DNA of 64,000 nucleotides. It comes from Candidatus Pyrohabitans jungbluthii (GTDB taxonomy: Archaea; Hydrothermarchaeota; Hydrothermarchaeia; Hydrothermarchaeales; BMS3B). The stretch covers positions 22,180 to 86,179 of the forward strand of contig MTMD02000005.1 in NCBI GenBank assembly GCA_002010065.2, in the 5' to 3' direction. A model generated the notes under the pieces. The model was not told where the DNA came from. It did no database searches and saw nothing but the letters and a program-made list of their open reading frames with translations. A program made the translations under genes and the position numbers. Position 1 is the stretch's first letter. Each line of letters opens with the position of its first letter. Positions 50,605-58,837 of this stretch are shown in pieces.

Positions 50605-51386
50605 TTTCGCTTTCCTCCGACTATGTCTGCGACGATTCCATGTTCTGTCTCCTCGGCGATTTTGATGTCGTCTATGCTCCGCAACCCCTGCGCTCGAGCG
50701 GTGCGCTCCAGCCCGAGCTCAATATCGCGGCTGAGCACTATTATGTACGCGTCTATCTCCTCTATGCCCAGCTTTTTCGCCGCAAGGGCGCGGTGATGTC
50801 CATCCACGAGTATAAGGCGCTCGCCGGTCTTTATCACCACCACGGGCTCAGCTAAACCCCGCTTCAGCTCATACTCGCGTCCGCGAAACTCGTCAGGGTG
50901 AACCTTCGCCTGCGTTGGAATAAGCTCAGAAATTTTCACCCTTCCCAGGCGCACTATGCTTTTAACTCCGTAGAGCTTTTCCAGCGAATCCTGAAGCTTC
51001 TTCACCTTTCCAGGGGTTGCCCGCTCGATGTGGGAGCGTATTACGTCGGTTATTGTTACTATGCCTATAAGCTTCATTTCGCGGTCGACCACAGGCAGGC
51101 GGGAAAAGCCTCGCCTGAACATAACCCGGGCTGCGTCTATAAGCCTGGTATCCGGAAAAGTTACGGTCACGTCTTTTGTCATTACATCGCGCACGTACTT
51201 GCCCCCTTCGCGGAGCACCATATCGCGAGTGGTGATGATTCCTATGATGTTTCCATTCTCCACCACGGGGAAGCCGTCGTGATTTGTCTCCCGCATCAGC
51301 TTTTTAACCTCTTCCAGCGTCTGGTCTGGTGAAACGGTGATAACATTGGTGGACATGTAATCTTTTACCTTCTGGTTGGCGCTCAT
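50601..51386 (-). CDS. CBS-pair protein with a ParB/SerK-like domain
   Basis: A 261-residue protein. Two CBS motifs (VKDYMSTNVITVSPDQTL and VRDVMTKDVTVTFPDTRL, each followed by GIITTRD or GIVTITD) are joined to a ParB-like domain containing ILVDGHHRALAAKKLG. The DGHHR motif is that of the free-serine kinase SerK from Thermococcus and related ParB-fold enzymes, so a small-molecule kinase is possible, controlled by adenosyl ligands on the CBS pair. It is the first gene of the operon with hisE. Confidence 0.8.
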   Translation of the reverse strand: MSANQKVKDYMSTNVITVSPDQTLEEVKKLMRETNHDGFPVVENGNIIGIITTRDMVLREGGKYVRDVMTKDVTVTFPDTRLIDAARVMFRRGFSRLPVVDREMKLIGIVTITDVIRSHIERATPGKVKKLQDSLEKLYGVKSIVRLGRVKISELIPTQAKVHPDEFRGREYELKRGLAEPVVVIKTGERLILVDGHHRALAAKKLGIEEIDAYIIVLSRDIELGLERTARAQGLRSIDDIKIAEETEHGIVADIVGGKRK

Positions 51387-51424
51387 CGGTACTTAAATTA
51401 ACCTGGCTCAACATAAGTGTTTCC

Positions 51425-51667
51425 ATGGCGAAGCGCATCCTCGACGAGCTGAAGTGGCATCCTGCGAAGAGTTTAAGTGAGGTGGAGATTACCTATGTGC
51501 ACCGCTCGCCGAGAGGGGATGAGGTTACCATTTCAGGCGAGGAGATAATTGCTCTGGAGAAGAGCTTCTTCGTAGTGCACCGCGGTGGGCAAGAAACCAG
51601 AATACCCTACCACCGGATTAAAGAGATACGCCGTGGCGATGAGGTGCTTTACCGGAAGCGGGGCTAA
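51425..51667 (+). CDS. UPF0248/DUF504 protein
   Basis: An 80-residue archaeal protein: ILDELKWHPAKSLSEVEITYVH, FFVVHRGGQETRIPYHRIKEI. DUF504 members occur widely in archaea; some are proposed to act in RNA processing but function is unproven. TATA-like CTTAAATTAA (51393-51402) is 23-32 bp upstream. It converges on the prenyl transferase gene with 4 overlapping bases. Confidence 0.8.
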   Translation: MAKRILDELKWHPAKSLSEVEITYVHRSPRGDEVTISGEEIIALEKSFFVVHRGGQETRIPYHRIKEIRRGDEVLYRKRG

Positions 51668-52695
51668 GCGTACCACTCCAGACTCTCCGCAACGTAGTCT
51701 ATAAAGCTGGCGAAAACCTCCTTCACCTCCCCGCTGAGCGAGGTTTTTTCTATTTCCGCCTTCGCCCTTGCGGCATGCTGCCGCGCGATGCGCTTTGCTT
51801 CATCGAGGGCGCCGCAGCTTCGCACGAGTTCTTTAACCCTCTCAACCTCCGCTTCTCCAGCGCTTCGCGAGGCGAGTATTCTGCGAAGCTCCTCCCGTTC
51901 TTCACCCTCTGCAAGCTTCATGGCTAAGGCGATGTGCAGGGGCTTCTTCCCCCGGAGCACATCTCTTCCCGGCTCGCGTCCATACTGCTCCCTCGTGGCG
52001 AAGGTGCCAATGATGTCGTCCTGTATATCGAAGGCATAGCCTATCTCAGCGCCTGCCTTCTCCAGATGTTCGCGCTCTTCTTTCCCTGCCTCCGCAAGAG
52101 CAGCGCCGGCGAGCAGCGTCAGCCTGAACAGTGAGGGTGCGCGCCTGCTCGCCATGGCATACCACTCCTCCACACTCGGTTCTACGTGCTCAAAGTACGC
52201 ATCAAGCACCTGGCTTTCGTTAACCTCGCGATAAGCGCGCGCAAACAGGCGGCGAAGCTCCTCCGATTTTGGGATATCTTCAAGTGCTTCAAGCGCCATT
52301 GCGTAGAGCATGTTGCCCGCGAATATCGCCGCTGCCTCGCCGAAGCCCTCGCCCAGGTCAAAGAGGCGGTGAAAAGCCCTGCCCCCGCGGCGCTCCTCGT
52401 CTCTATCCACAAGGTCGTCGTGAACTAGTATCGCATGGCGGTATAACTCAAGCGCCAACCCGAGCGTCCTGGCATATGCATCCATCTCACCCTTAAAACC
52501 AGTGTAAACAAGAAGCGCACTCGTGGTCGCGAGCCGCCTCCCCTTCCTGAGCACATACCCCTCCAGATTTTCGTACACCCTGCCCATAAAGGGGTGGTAC
52601 CTTGTCGCCTCCTCCCTTGCGCGGGAAAAGTACCGCCTTACCTCGCTTTCAATTAAAGCATCGTACTCGTCCAGTATCTCATCGCTCATCTCCAC
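51664..52695 (-). CDS. idsA: Geranylgeranyl/farnesyl diphosphate synthase
   Basis: A 343-residue all-helical prenyltransferase making the C15-C20 isoprenoid diphosphates of archaeal lipids. First Asp-rich motif: LVHDDLVDRDEERRGG (DDxxD). Second: FDIQDDIIGTF. Two substitutions upstream of the first motif, which set chain length, cannot be read reliably. The gene starts one base into the stop of a nuclease-like gene and runs convergent to DUF504. Confidence 0.92.
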   Translation of the reverse strand: MEMSDEILDEYDALIESEVRRYFSRAREEATRYHPFMGRVYENLEGYVLRKGRRLATTSALLVYTGFKGEMDAYARTLGLALELYRHAILVHDDLVDRDEERRGGRAFHRLFDLGEGFGEAAAIFAGNMLYAMALEALEDIPKSEELRRLFARAYREVNESQVLDAYFEHVEPSVEEWYAMASRRAPSLFRLTLLAGAALAEAGKEEREHLEKAGAEIGYAFDIQDDIIGTFATREQYGREPGRDVLRGKKPLHIALAMKLAEGEEREELRRILASRSAGEAEVERVKELVRSCGALDEAKRIARQHAARAKAEIEKTSLSGEVKEVFASFIDYVAESLEWYA

Positions 52696-53036
52696 TACCT
52701 CAGCCTTACCTCTTCGAAGTACACCCTTCCAGAGGCTACAATCTCTTTAATCCTGCCCTGCCTCCTCGAAAGTTTTGAATTTGCTGACTTGAACTCTATG
52801 AAAATTATCCTGTCATCCTCGAATTGTACACCATCGATGGGCGTGCCCAGAAACCGGAAGTTCTCGGGGTTGTAGGGATACTCCTTGAGAAAGGGCAGAA
52901 ACTGCTCGTATATCCTGCCGTGTCGCGAAGCCAAGCTCTTGCGCAGTGAAAGCTCTCGCCTCGCTGCGCTGCGATAGTGCAGCAGAAGCAGAAGCTCAAT
53001 CAAGGCTATGACTGCGAGCAGCGTGGTGATGTCCAT
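52695..53036 (-). CDS. Membrane-anchored Holliday-junction-resolvase-like nuclease
   Basis: A 113-residue protein: an N-terminal membrane segment (TTLLAVIALIELLLLLHY), a basic linker, then a PD-(D/E)XK core: FLGTPIDGVQF (Asp) and RIIFIEFKSANSKLS (ExK). It matches the Endonuc_Holl group (PF10107). Its substrate is not known. The 1-base overlap with the prenyl transferase gene implies cotranslation, with no clear functional reason. Confidence 0.75.
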   Translation of the reverse strand: MDITTLLAVIALIELLLLLHYRSAARRELSLRKSLASRHGRIYEQFLPFLKEYPYNPENFRFLGTPIDGVQFEDDRIIFIEFKSANSKLSRRQGRIKEIVASGRVYFEEVRLR

Positions 53037-53081
53037 GCGAGAGTCTTAGCATTCGCCGGTGTAATATACTTTCCGGGAGGG

Positions 53082-53624
53082 CTACACCACACCCAGCCGC
53101 AGAATCCTTATTCCAAGTATCACAAGAATTAAGCCTGAGATTCTCCTGAGAACTTTTGGATTTGAATATCTATTGAGGAGAATTCCGCCCAGGAGGGTGG
53201 AAAGGAAGCCAGCCACGACTGAAAGGAGCACGGGCAATAGCGTGCGGTGCTCAATTCCTATATTCACCTCGTTGGGGGTGTGGAGCAGGGAGTAAATTAA
53301 AGCGATCGCAAACCCAACCTTCACAACCTCTCCGGGTCTTATACCTGCGCTTATTCCGAGGAACTCCAGCCCGAGGGTTATTAACAGCAGCGCAGAGAAG
53401 AGGTAGAAGTGGGGAAATAGGGCGTTTCTCATAATCTCCGCGAAAGCCGCCGTTAGCAGCGACAGCACGGCTACTGCGAGATAGACCAGAGATACTGCAT
53501 AAAACTTCCTCTTCAGGGTGGCGGCAATGCTTATGCAGCCCGCACCGGAGAATACTGTAACTCCGAAAACTAATGCCAGCTTTAAGTCAGCTATGATGCC
53601 TGTGGTAAGAGCGGCGAGGAGCAC
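53082..53624 (-). CDS. Polytopic membrane protein, start uncertain
   Basis: About 180 residues from GTG 53624, five or six membrane segments (VVKVGFAIALIYSLLH, LLSVVAGFLSTLLGGILL). No family recognised. The frame stays open upstream with a convincing hydrophobic stretch, LYRLFLIAASPVFDGVLLAAL, but has no ATG, GTG or TTG before a stop at 53681. So either the start is GTG 53624 or the original N-terminus has been damaged. A TATA box lies at about 53748-53760, and two near-identical 18-bp repeats lie between. Confidence 0.55.
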   Translation of the reverse strand: MLLAALTTGIIADLKLALVFGVTVFSGAGCISIAATLKRKFYAVSLVYLAVAVLSLLTAAFAEIMRNALFPHFYLFSALLLITLGLEFLGISAGIRPGEVVKVGFAIALIYSLLHTPNEVNIGIEHRTLLPVLLSVVAGFLSTLLGGILLNRYSNPKVLRRISGLILVILGIRILRLGVV

Positions 53625-53665
53625 CCCATCGAATACCGGGGATGCGGCTATGAGGAAAAGCCTGT

Positions 53666-53718
53666 AAAGTCCCGCTGATCACCTTCCAGTGTGGCTATTG
53701 AAAGTCCAGCTGACCACC
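53666..53718. repeat. Two 18-bp direct repeats, 35 bp apart
   Basis: AAAGTCCCGCTGATCACC (53666-53683) and AAAGTCCAGCTGACCACC (53701-53718) differ at two positions. They lie between the TATA box and GTG of the membrane-protein gene. A tandem operator or a small duplication that broke the gene start are both possible. Confidence 0.5.
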
Positions 53719-53763
53719 CACCATAATGCACCCCGAGTTAAGCTTCTGGTTTTAAATAATCCT

Positions 53764-54087
53764 CTAATGGCAGGATGAGCATCCACTGCCGCAGGCGCTC
53801 TCCGCGTAGGGGTTGTGAATCGCAAATCCAGCGCCGTAAGGGGTTTCCACGTAGTCTATTTCTGAATCTGCGAGGTAGGCCTCAACAGCCTCGCTTATGA
53901 ATATCCTTATCCCGTTGCTTTCTATCTCCTTCTCGTCCTCTTCTGCTTCCTTGGCGAGGCTCAAGCCATAGCTCGGGCCACTGCAGCCTACGCCGGTGAT
54001 GTATATCTTAATTCCGTAGTCTTCCTTGCCCTCTTCCTTGAGAATCTTCTTCAGTTCTTCGGCAGCTCTTTCGGTTATCTTCACCAT
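53764..54087 (-). CDS. A-type Fe-S carrier (HesB/IscA family)
   Basis: A 107-residue protein: VKITERAAEELKKILKEE at the start, GVGCSGPSYGLSL with the first Cys, and a C-terminal ESACGSGCSSCH with three more. In IscA the pattern is one Cys plus CxC; here CGSGCSSC is expanded. Fe-S cluster assembly or carriage is likely. It starts at ATG 54087 with a GGTGG site and is divergent from the dehydratase gene. Confidence 0.8.
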   Translation of the reverse strand: MVKITERAAEELKKILKEEGKEDYGIKIYITGVGCSGPSYGLSLAKEAEEDEKEIESNGIRIFISEAVEAYLADSEIDYVETPYGAGFAIHNPYAESACGSGCSSCH

Positions 54088-54180
54088 TTTACCACCTTTC
54101 TCCTTCGCCCATGCATTGCCATCTTAAAGGATTATAAAAAATTGTTCTTCTTGATACCCTCGCCGCTCGCTAAGAGGAAG

Positions 54181-55317
54181 ATGCACCTTACCAAAGAGGA
54201 GGAGCGCCTTCTAGCAGGCGAAGGCGGTGAAGCGTTGAGAAAGGCGATGGAGATTCTCCTTACTTTGGGGGAGATGAACAACGCAGAGAGGCTCATACCC
54301 ATAACCAGCGCTCAGGTCTCAGGGGTTTCCTACAAAACCATAGGCGACGCCGGCTTAGAGTTTCTGCGCGATATGGCAGAGAGCGGAGCTAAGGTTAAGG
54401 TGCTCACGACGCTCAACCCGGCAGGTGCCCCGGTGGAGGCGGCTCACGAACTCGGCTTTCCAGAGGAGTTTATCAGAAAGCAGAGGGAGATTCTTCGCGC
54501 GTATGAAAGCATGGGGATACTCGTCTCCTGCACCTGCACCCCCTACTATGTGGGCAACCTGCCGCGCTTTGGTGAGCACATCGCCTGGGCGGAGTCGAGC
54601 AGTGTTATCTACGCCAACTCTGTAATAGGCGCGCGCACCAACCGCGAGAGCGCCATCTCAGCGCTGGCGGCGGCGCTTGTGGGCAAGGTACCCGAATACG
54701 GGCTTCATCTCTCTGAAAACAGACAGGGAAGCTTCAGGGTGGAGATAAAAACAAAGCTTGAAAGCAGTACCGACTACGCAGCTCTGGGCTACTACGTGGG
54801 AAGGAATTACAAGGGCATACCAGTCTTCGCGGGAGCTTCACCGCAGGGCGAGGATTTAAAAGCCCTCGGCGCTGCCCTTGCTACTGGCGCAATTTCTATG
54901 TTCCACTTCGCAGGGGCTACGCCGGAGTATCGCGAGGAGAAGCTCGAGAAGATAGAGGTGGGTGAGGAGGAGCTTCGCGAGGCGTGGGAAGAGCTCAACA
55001 CCTGCGAGGAGCCGGATATAGTAACCATAGGCTGTCCTCACGCGAGTTTGAAAGAGGTGCTCGCCGTAGCAAAGCTTAACCCTCGCAGAGAGGTGTGGAT
55101 TTTCACCTCGAGGCAAGTGAAGGAGCTTGCTGAACGCTACATCAAAAATGAGAATATTAAGATCATCGCCGATACCTGCATGGTGGTTGCTCCCTTAGAA
55201 GAGCTGGGCATCAAATGCATAGGCGTCAACTCCGCCAAGGCCGCCTTCTATTCGGCCAACCTCTCAAAAATAAGCGTGAGATTCGACTCCATTGAGAATC
55301 TCTTGAGAGAGGAGTAA
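54181..55317 (+). CDS. Aconitase X-type dehydratase, large subunit (phosphomevalonate dehydratase)
   Basis: About 378 residues of the AcnX/DUF521 large subunit: MHLTKEEERLLAGEGGEALR, LIPITSAQVSGVSYKTIGD, SCTCTPYYVG (Cys of the Fe-S site), GARTNRESAISALAAAL and TIGCPHASLKEV and ADTCMVV (other Cys). In archaea this protein with its small subunit makes trans-anhydromevalonate 5-phosphate in the modified mevalonate route. The small subunit gene is not in the window. The frame opens at 54142, but TATA ATTATAAAAA (54130-54139) and AGAGGAAG indicate ATG 54181. Fits the prenyl synthase and G1P dehydrogenase also found here. Confidence 0.88.
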   Translation: MHLTKEEERLLAGEGGEALRKAMEILLTLGEMNNAERLIPITSAQVSGVSYKTIGDAGLEFLRDMAESGAKVKVLTTLNPAGAPVEAAHELGFPEEFIRKQREILRAYESMGILVSCTCTPYYVGNLPRFGEHIAWAESSSVIYANSVIGARTNRESAISALAAALVGKVPEYGLHLSENRQGSFRVEIKTKLESSTDYAALGYYVGRNYKGIPVFAGASPQGEDLKALGAALATGAISMFHFAGATPEYREEKLEKIEVGEEELREAWEELNTCEEPDIVTIGCPHASLKEVLAVAKLNPRREVWIFTSRQVKELAERYIKNENIKIIADTCMVVAPLEELGIKCIGVNSAKAAFYSANLSKISVRFDSIENLLREE

Positions 55318-55688
55318 ATGGCTTGCTCGGGGTTAGCGGCGAAGTAAAAGAGGTGCGCCCCGCAGGAGCAGTCGCTGGAGCCGAAGCCGAGCACAGGTAC
55401 CTGTGCCCCCTGAAGGTTGCGAAGCACCTGTGCGAGAGCGCACTCACACTTATTCTCAGAGATTATGCTGAACACGGCAATCAACGTCGCAACCTCGAGG
55501 AGGTAGTCTATGTGCCAGTGCTTGCGCTTCTCACCGCGAAGATGCCTGGCAATGCGCTTTTCCAGGCTGAGCATGGCTGAGCCCACATACGCGTAGTATC
55601 CCGGAGTAAAGTGAAAGCTTCCCAGCCTACCTACCACTATTCTCTCGGCATGCCTGAGCCTGAGCAGGAGCACATAGCAGCCCTTCAT
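55248..55688 (-). CDS. DUF123 (GIY-YIG-like) protein
   Basis: A 146-residue protein: GCYVLLLRLRHAERIVVGRL, FTPGYYAYVGSAM and HWHIDYLLE match DUF123, a relative of GIY-YIG nucleases. The YAYVG (in place of YIG) and the IDYLL His/Asp motif are typical. The C-terminal SMESNLTLIFERLAE extends into the convergent dehydratase gene by 70 bases, an unusually long overlap. TATA GATTATAAG (about 55708-55716) gives a leaderless start at ATG 55688. Confidence 0.8.
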   Translation of the reverse strand: MKGCYVLLLRLRHAERIVVGRLGSFHFTPGYYAYVGSAMLSLEKRIARHLRGEKRKHWHIDYLLEVATLIAVFSIISENKCECALAQVLRNLQGAQVPVLGFGSSDCSCGAHLFYFAANPEQAIYSSLKRFSMESNLTLIFERLAE

Positions 55689-55889
55689 AACAACTTCACT
55701 TATAATCTAAAATATTAAGATTTATACCTGTGGTATTTCAGCTTTTTAAAAAATGGTTTCGCGATTTATAGAAGTAAAAGTTATATACTTTAAAAACCAA
55801 GAGTGGAATGAAAAGTACCTATAAATTATATCTAATTAAGTTATGGATGTTTAGGAAGCGGTTTCATGAGCGTGGTGTGAGGTGTGCAT

Positions 55890-56468
55890 ATGGTAAAGGA
55901 GCACCTAAATTTAGATGAAAAGGACAGAGAAATTATTTCATTACTGGAGGAGAATCCTGAGCTCTCCCAGAGCGAGATTGCGGAGAGGGTTGGTATATCC
56001 CAGCCCAGCGTAGGGGTAAGGCTAAGAAAGCTGAAGAACAAGGGTGTAGTCTCCTTCTTAATAGGGATGAACTTCAAGCGCGTTGGGCTGTACTTAGCTA
56101 AGGTTGACGTGTGTGCAAAGAATACAGTGGAGATTTTGGATAGCTTCAAGGGGTGCCCATACTTCCTTAATGGTCTTATCGTCTCAGGCAGGAACAACCT
56201 TTGCCTATTTCTTGTGAGTGAGGACATCTCAACCATTGAAGCGATTGTGGACAAGCACCTGCGGGCAAATCCGAATGTAAGCAACGTGGAGATGAACGTG
56301 GTTATAACGCCCAGCGATGATCTGATATTTCCCGTGAAGATGAAGTTCGAAAGGCAGGAGTTTCCGCCTTGCGGCTCCACAGGTGAATGCCACGATTGCG
56401 CCTTTTACGAGTCGGAGCGCTGCCTGGGGTGTCCGATTACCGGGCACTATCGGGGCAAGTTCTGGTAG
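55890..56468 (+). CDS. Lrp-like winged-helix regulator with C-terminal Cys cluster
   Basis: About 192 residues. HTH: EKDREIISLLEENPELSQSE, IAERVGISQPSVGVRLRKLK. The middle part is an Lrp-type ligand domain (PYFLNGLIVSGRNNLCLFLV, NVSNVEMNVVITPSDD). The end has five Cys (CGSTGECHDCAF, CLGCPITGHYRG), a pattern in archaeal proteins that could bind a metal or Fe-S cluster. ATG 55890 follows GAGGTG by 5 bases; GTG 55884 is an alternative. About 200 bp upstream is AT-rich with no other gene. Confidence 0.8.
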   Translation: MVKEHLNLDEKDREIISLLEENPELSQSEIAERVGISQPSVGVRLRKLKNKGVVSFLIGMNFKRVGLYLAKVDVCAKNTVEILDSFKGCPYFLNGLIVSGRNNLCLFLVSEDISTIEAIVDKHLRANPNVSNVEMNVVITPSDDLIFPVKMKFERQEFPPCGSTGECHDCAFYESERCLGCPITGHYRGKFW

Positions 56469-57112
56469 TGTAGTTTGGCGTCGCAGGGCACGAAGCGGGA
56501 GATTATCTCCTGCGTTTTTTCAGCACTCTGCCTGAGATAATCCCGCTCAATTCCCTTTACGCCGCACAGCACCACCGTCGCCGCTCTTGTTGCGGCGGTT
56601 ATCTTGGTGGCGTCAGCATCGCGGTATGGGTAAATGGAGAGTATCTTCTCCTCGTCGCTTAGTACTATTTCACCTTTGGTGACAAGCTCCTTTCCGCCTA
56701 TTCCGACGAAGCTTTCGCCATTGGAGGTTCTTATAATGAGCTCACCTTTAACCTTACCCGCGTCGTACGCGCCCATGGGTATTAAGGTGAGCGCCGAGGC
56801 GAGGTTGTATGCATCCACGAGGTTGTTTATCTCCGGCAGAGGTTTGCCGGCTAATATTCTACGCACGAGTGCTTCAGAAGCGGGGCGAAGCTTCGTGGGG
56901 TCTATGCCTATGCGCCAGTAGAAGTCGCGATACGCTCTTACCACGGGGTTATCCTTCAGCGAGGCAAGGGTGTGCTTCTCTCTGATTTCCTTAAAAACCT
57001 CCTCCTTGAAGGCTGCAAACTCCTGCGAGGCGGGCTTAACTTCCAGATTGCTGAGGCGGAGCACCTCGACGCTAATGCCATACTTTTCTTTAAGTTCAGG
57101 TGAAATTTGCAT
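56447..57112 (-). CDS. B3/B4 (tRNA-editing-like) domain protein
   Basis: A 221-residue protein of the B3/B4 family, like the editing domain of phenylalanyl-tRNA synthetase beta: AYRDFYWRIGIDPTKLRPASEA, LVRRILAGKPLPEINNLVDA, ADATKITAATRAATVVLCGV and GIERDYLR. Free-standing members are suspected to hydrolyse mis-charged tRNA. It lies just downstream (on the minus strand) of tRNA-Glu(CTC), converges on the Lrp-like gene and overlaps it by 22 bases. Confidence 0.8.
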   Translation of the reverse strand: MQISPELKEKYGISVEVLRLSNLEVKPASQEFAAFKEEVFKEIREKHTLASLKDNPVVRAYRDFYWRIGIDPTKLRPASEALVRRILAGKPLPEINNLVDAYNLASALTLIPMGAYDAGKVKGELIIRTSNGESFVGIGGKELVTKGEIVLSDEEKILSIYPYRDADATKITAATRAATVVLCGVKGIERDYLRQSAEKTQEIISRFVPCDAKLHYQNLPR

Positions 57113-57148
57113 AATGCCTCCTCTGGATATGATGGGAAAAAATGGTAG

Positions 57149-57223
57149 TGCTCCGGTCGGGATTCGAACCCGAGTCGCGGGATCGAGAGTCCCGCATGAT
57201 TGGCCGGGCTACACTACCGGAGC
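57149..57223 (-). tRNA. tRNA-Glu (anticodon CTC)
   Basis: Complete cloverleaf on the minus strand: acceptor GCTCCGG/CCGGAGC, D-arm GTGTAGCCCGGCC, anticodon stem CGGGA/TCCCG with loop CTCTCGA (anticodon CTC), T-arm CGGGTTCGAATCCCG, discriminator A. CCA is not encoded. The last 29 bases reappear in part at 61621, 63794 and in tRNA-Glu(TTC) at 63946. Confidence 0.95.
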
Positions 57224-57273
57224 GAATCATCTACATTACCTGCTTTCACTTGGTAAATATTTCTTGAAGGACA

Positions 57274-58644
57274 ATGTGCGCAATCGCAGGAGGCTTCTCA
57301 ACAAGCGTTGCGAGGATGCTTGAGCTTCTTTACCACAGAGGCAGCGATGGCTATGGTGCTTTCGCTAGGGATGAGCTCTGCCTAGCCCATGCCCTGCATG
57401 CCACCCACTCCAGAGATGCCCAACCCATAGCGGGATGCTCCTCTCTGGTTGTGGTAGCTAATGGCGAGATTTACAATTACCGCGAACTCAGGGAGAGGTT
57501 GGCCTCGCATGAGTTTAAAACGCGAAGCGACTGTGAGTCGATTGTGCATGCGGTGGAGGAATACTACAGGGGCAACCTACAGGAAGCGGTGGCGAAAGCT
57601 CTTCCCCTTTTAGACGGCGAGTTCACCTTTGCGGTAAGCGATGGCGAGGTTATAGTCTTAGCGAGGGACTTTGCGGGTACTAAGCCGGTGTACTTCTCAA
57701 AGCTAAGCTTTGCTTCTGAGAAGAAGGCGCTCTGGGCTATAAGAGAGGAAGCTTTAAGCCTAAACCCGGGTGAGGTTGTCTCCCTAACTAAGCACAGCAT
57801 GAACCGAAGGCGGGTTAGGAGGTACACGCTTCGCAAAGTTGCTTACCCGGAGGCTGAGCTTGCAGAGGCGCTGGTGAGCGCCGTCAAAAAGCGTGCCAGG
57901 CATGTGGAGCGCTTTGGGATACTCTTCTCTGGCGGCGTAGATAGCGCCCTTATCGCATGTATATGCGCAAACCTGGGCTATGAGCCTAAGCTCTACGCCG
58001 TTGCTATGCCTGGCTCGCTGGACGAGAAGAGGCTGAAAATAGAGAAATTTCTTGGCTTGGAAGTAGTGTACAGGGAGATTGGGTATGAGGAGGTGGCAAG
58101 CGCAATAGACAAGGTGCTCTACGCAATTGAGGAGCCAGATGCGCTTAAGCTGAGCATCGCCATGCCTATTTACTTGGCGGCTGAGCTGGCGAAGGCTAAC
58201 GGAGAGAAGGTGCTCCTCACCGGGCAGGGTAGTGATGAGCTTTTCGCGGGTTACGCTAAGTATGCTGCGCTTAGCAAGGAGGAGCTAAACTTGGCTCTGC
58301 GTAGTGATTTTGAGAACCTGTACAGTGTAAACCTCGAACGGGACGATAAAGCGGCGATGGCAGCGCAGATAGAGCTTCTCCACCCTTACCTTGACCGCCG
58401 CGTAGTAGAGGAGGCACTTTCGCTTCCACCGGAGCTGAAGATTGCTCAAGGGATGCGTAAGTATATCCTGCGGAAAGTTGCCAAGAAGCTCGGGCTCCCT
58501 GAAACCATAGCAATGCGGGAGAAGAAGGCAGTACAGTACTCCACAGGCGTGGCGAAAGCGCTTAAGAAGTTTGCTCGTGCAGAAGGTAAAAAGCTGGGCG
58601 AATACGTGGAGGAGCGCTTCGCAGCCCTCTTTACTACCTCTTAA
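57274..58644 (+). CDS. asnB: Glutamine-dependent asparagine synthetase-like protein
   Basis: A 456-residue protein: N-terminal glutaminase with Cys2 (MCAIAGGF), ELLYHRGSDGYG, VVANGEIYNYRELRERL, then synthetase domain with ILFSGGVDSALIAC (PP-loop) and LLTGQGSDELFAGYAKYA. Makes asparagine from aspartate and glutamine. TATA GGTAAATATTTC about 57251-57262 gives a leaderless start. At 456 residues it is shorter than the bacterial enzyme but normal for archaeal types. The gene is next to tRNA-Glu. Confidence 0.88.
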   Translation: MCAIAGGFSTSVARMLELLYHRGSDGYGAFARDELCLAHALHATHSRDAQPIAGCSSLVVVANGEIYNYRELRERLASHEFKTRSDCESIVHAVEEYYRGNLQEAVAKALPLLDGEFTFAVSDGEVIVLARDFAGTKPVYFSKLSFASEKKALWAIREEALSLNPGEVVSLTKHSMNRRRVRRYTLRKVAYPEAELAEALVSAVKKRARHVERFGILFSGGVDSALIACICANLGYEPKLYAVAMPGSLDEKRLKIEKFLGLEVVYREIGYEEVASAIDKVLYAIEEPDALKLSIAMPIYLAAELAKANGEKVLLTGQGSDELFAGYAKYAALSKEELNLALRSDFENLYSVNLERDDKAAMAAQIELLHPYLDRRVVEEALSLPPELKIAQGMRKYILRKVAKKLGLPETIAMREKKAVQYSTGVAKALKKFARAEGKKLGEYVEERFAALFTTS

Positions 58645-58837
58645 GTTTGAAGTAAACCCCGCTCTCTTCTCTACGAAGCTTTACCCAGCCTTTCTCCTTC
58701 ATTTCAAGCAGGCGCCTTGCTACGAAGGTCTTGCTTTCGCCGGTGATTTTCGCTATCTCCTCGATGCTAAGCTCTTTTGGATAGACACTCTCAAGAATGT
58801 CCAGAATCAGCTTATCTCCTCTTCGCAATTTTCTCAC
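58634..58837 (-). CDS. Small winged-helix protein
   Basis: A 67-residue winged-helix DNA-binding domain: GDKLILDILESVYPKELSIEE, IAKITGESKTFVARRLLEM, EKGWVKLRREESG. Its ATG overlaps the stop of the PHP gene by 4 bases and its end overlaps the convergent asparagine synthetase gene by 11. No ligand domain; perhaps an accessory of the PHP enzyme. Confidence 0.65.
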   Translation of the reverse strand: MRKLRRGDKLILDILESVYPKELSIEEIAKITGESKTFVARRLLEMKEKGWVKLRREESGVYFKLKR

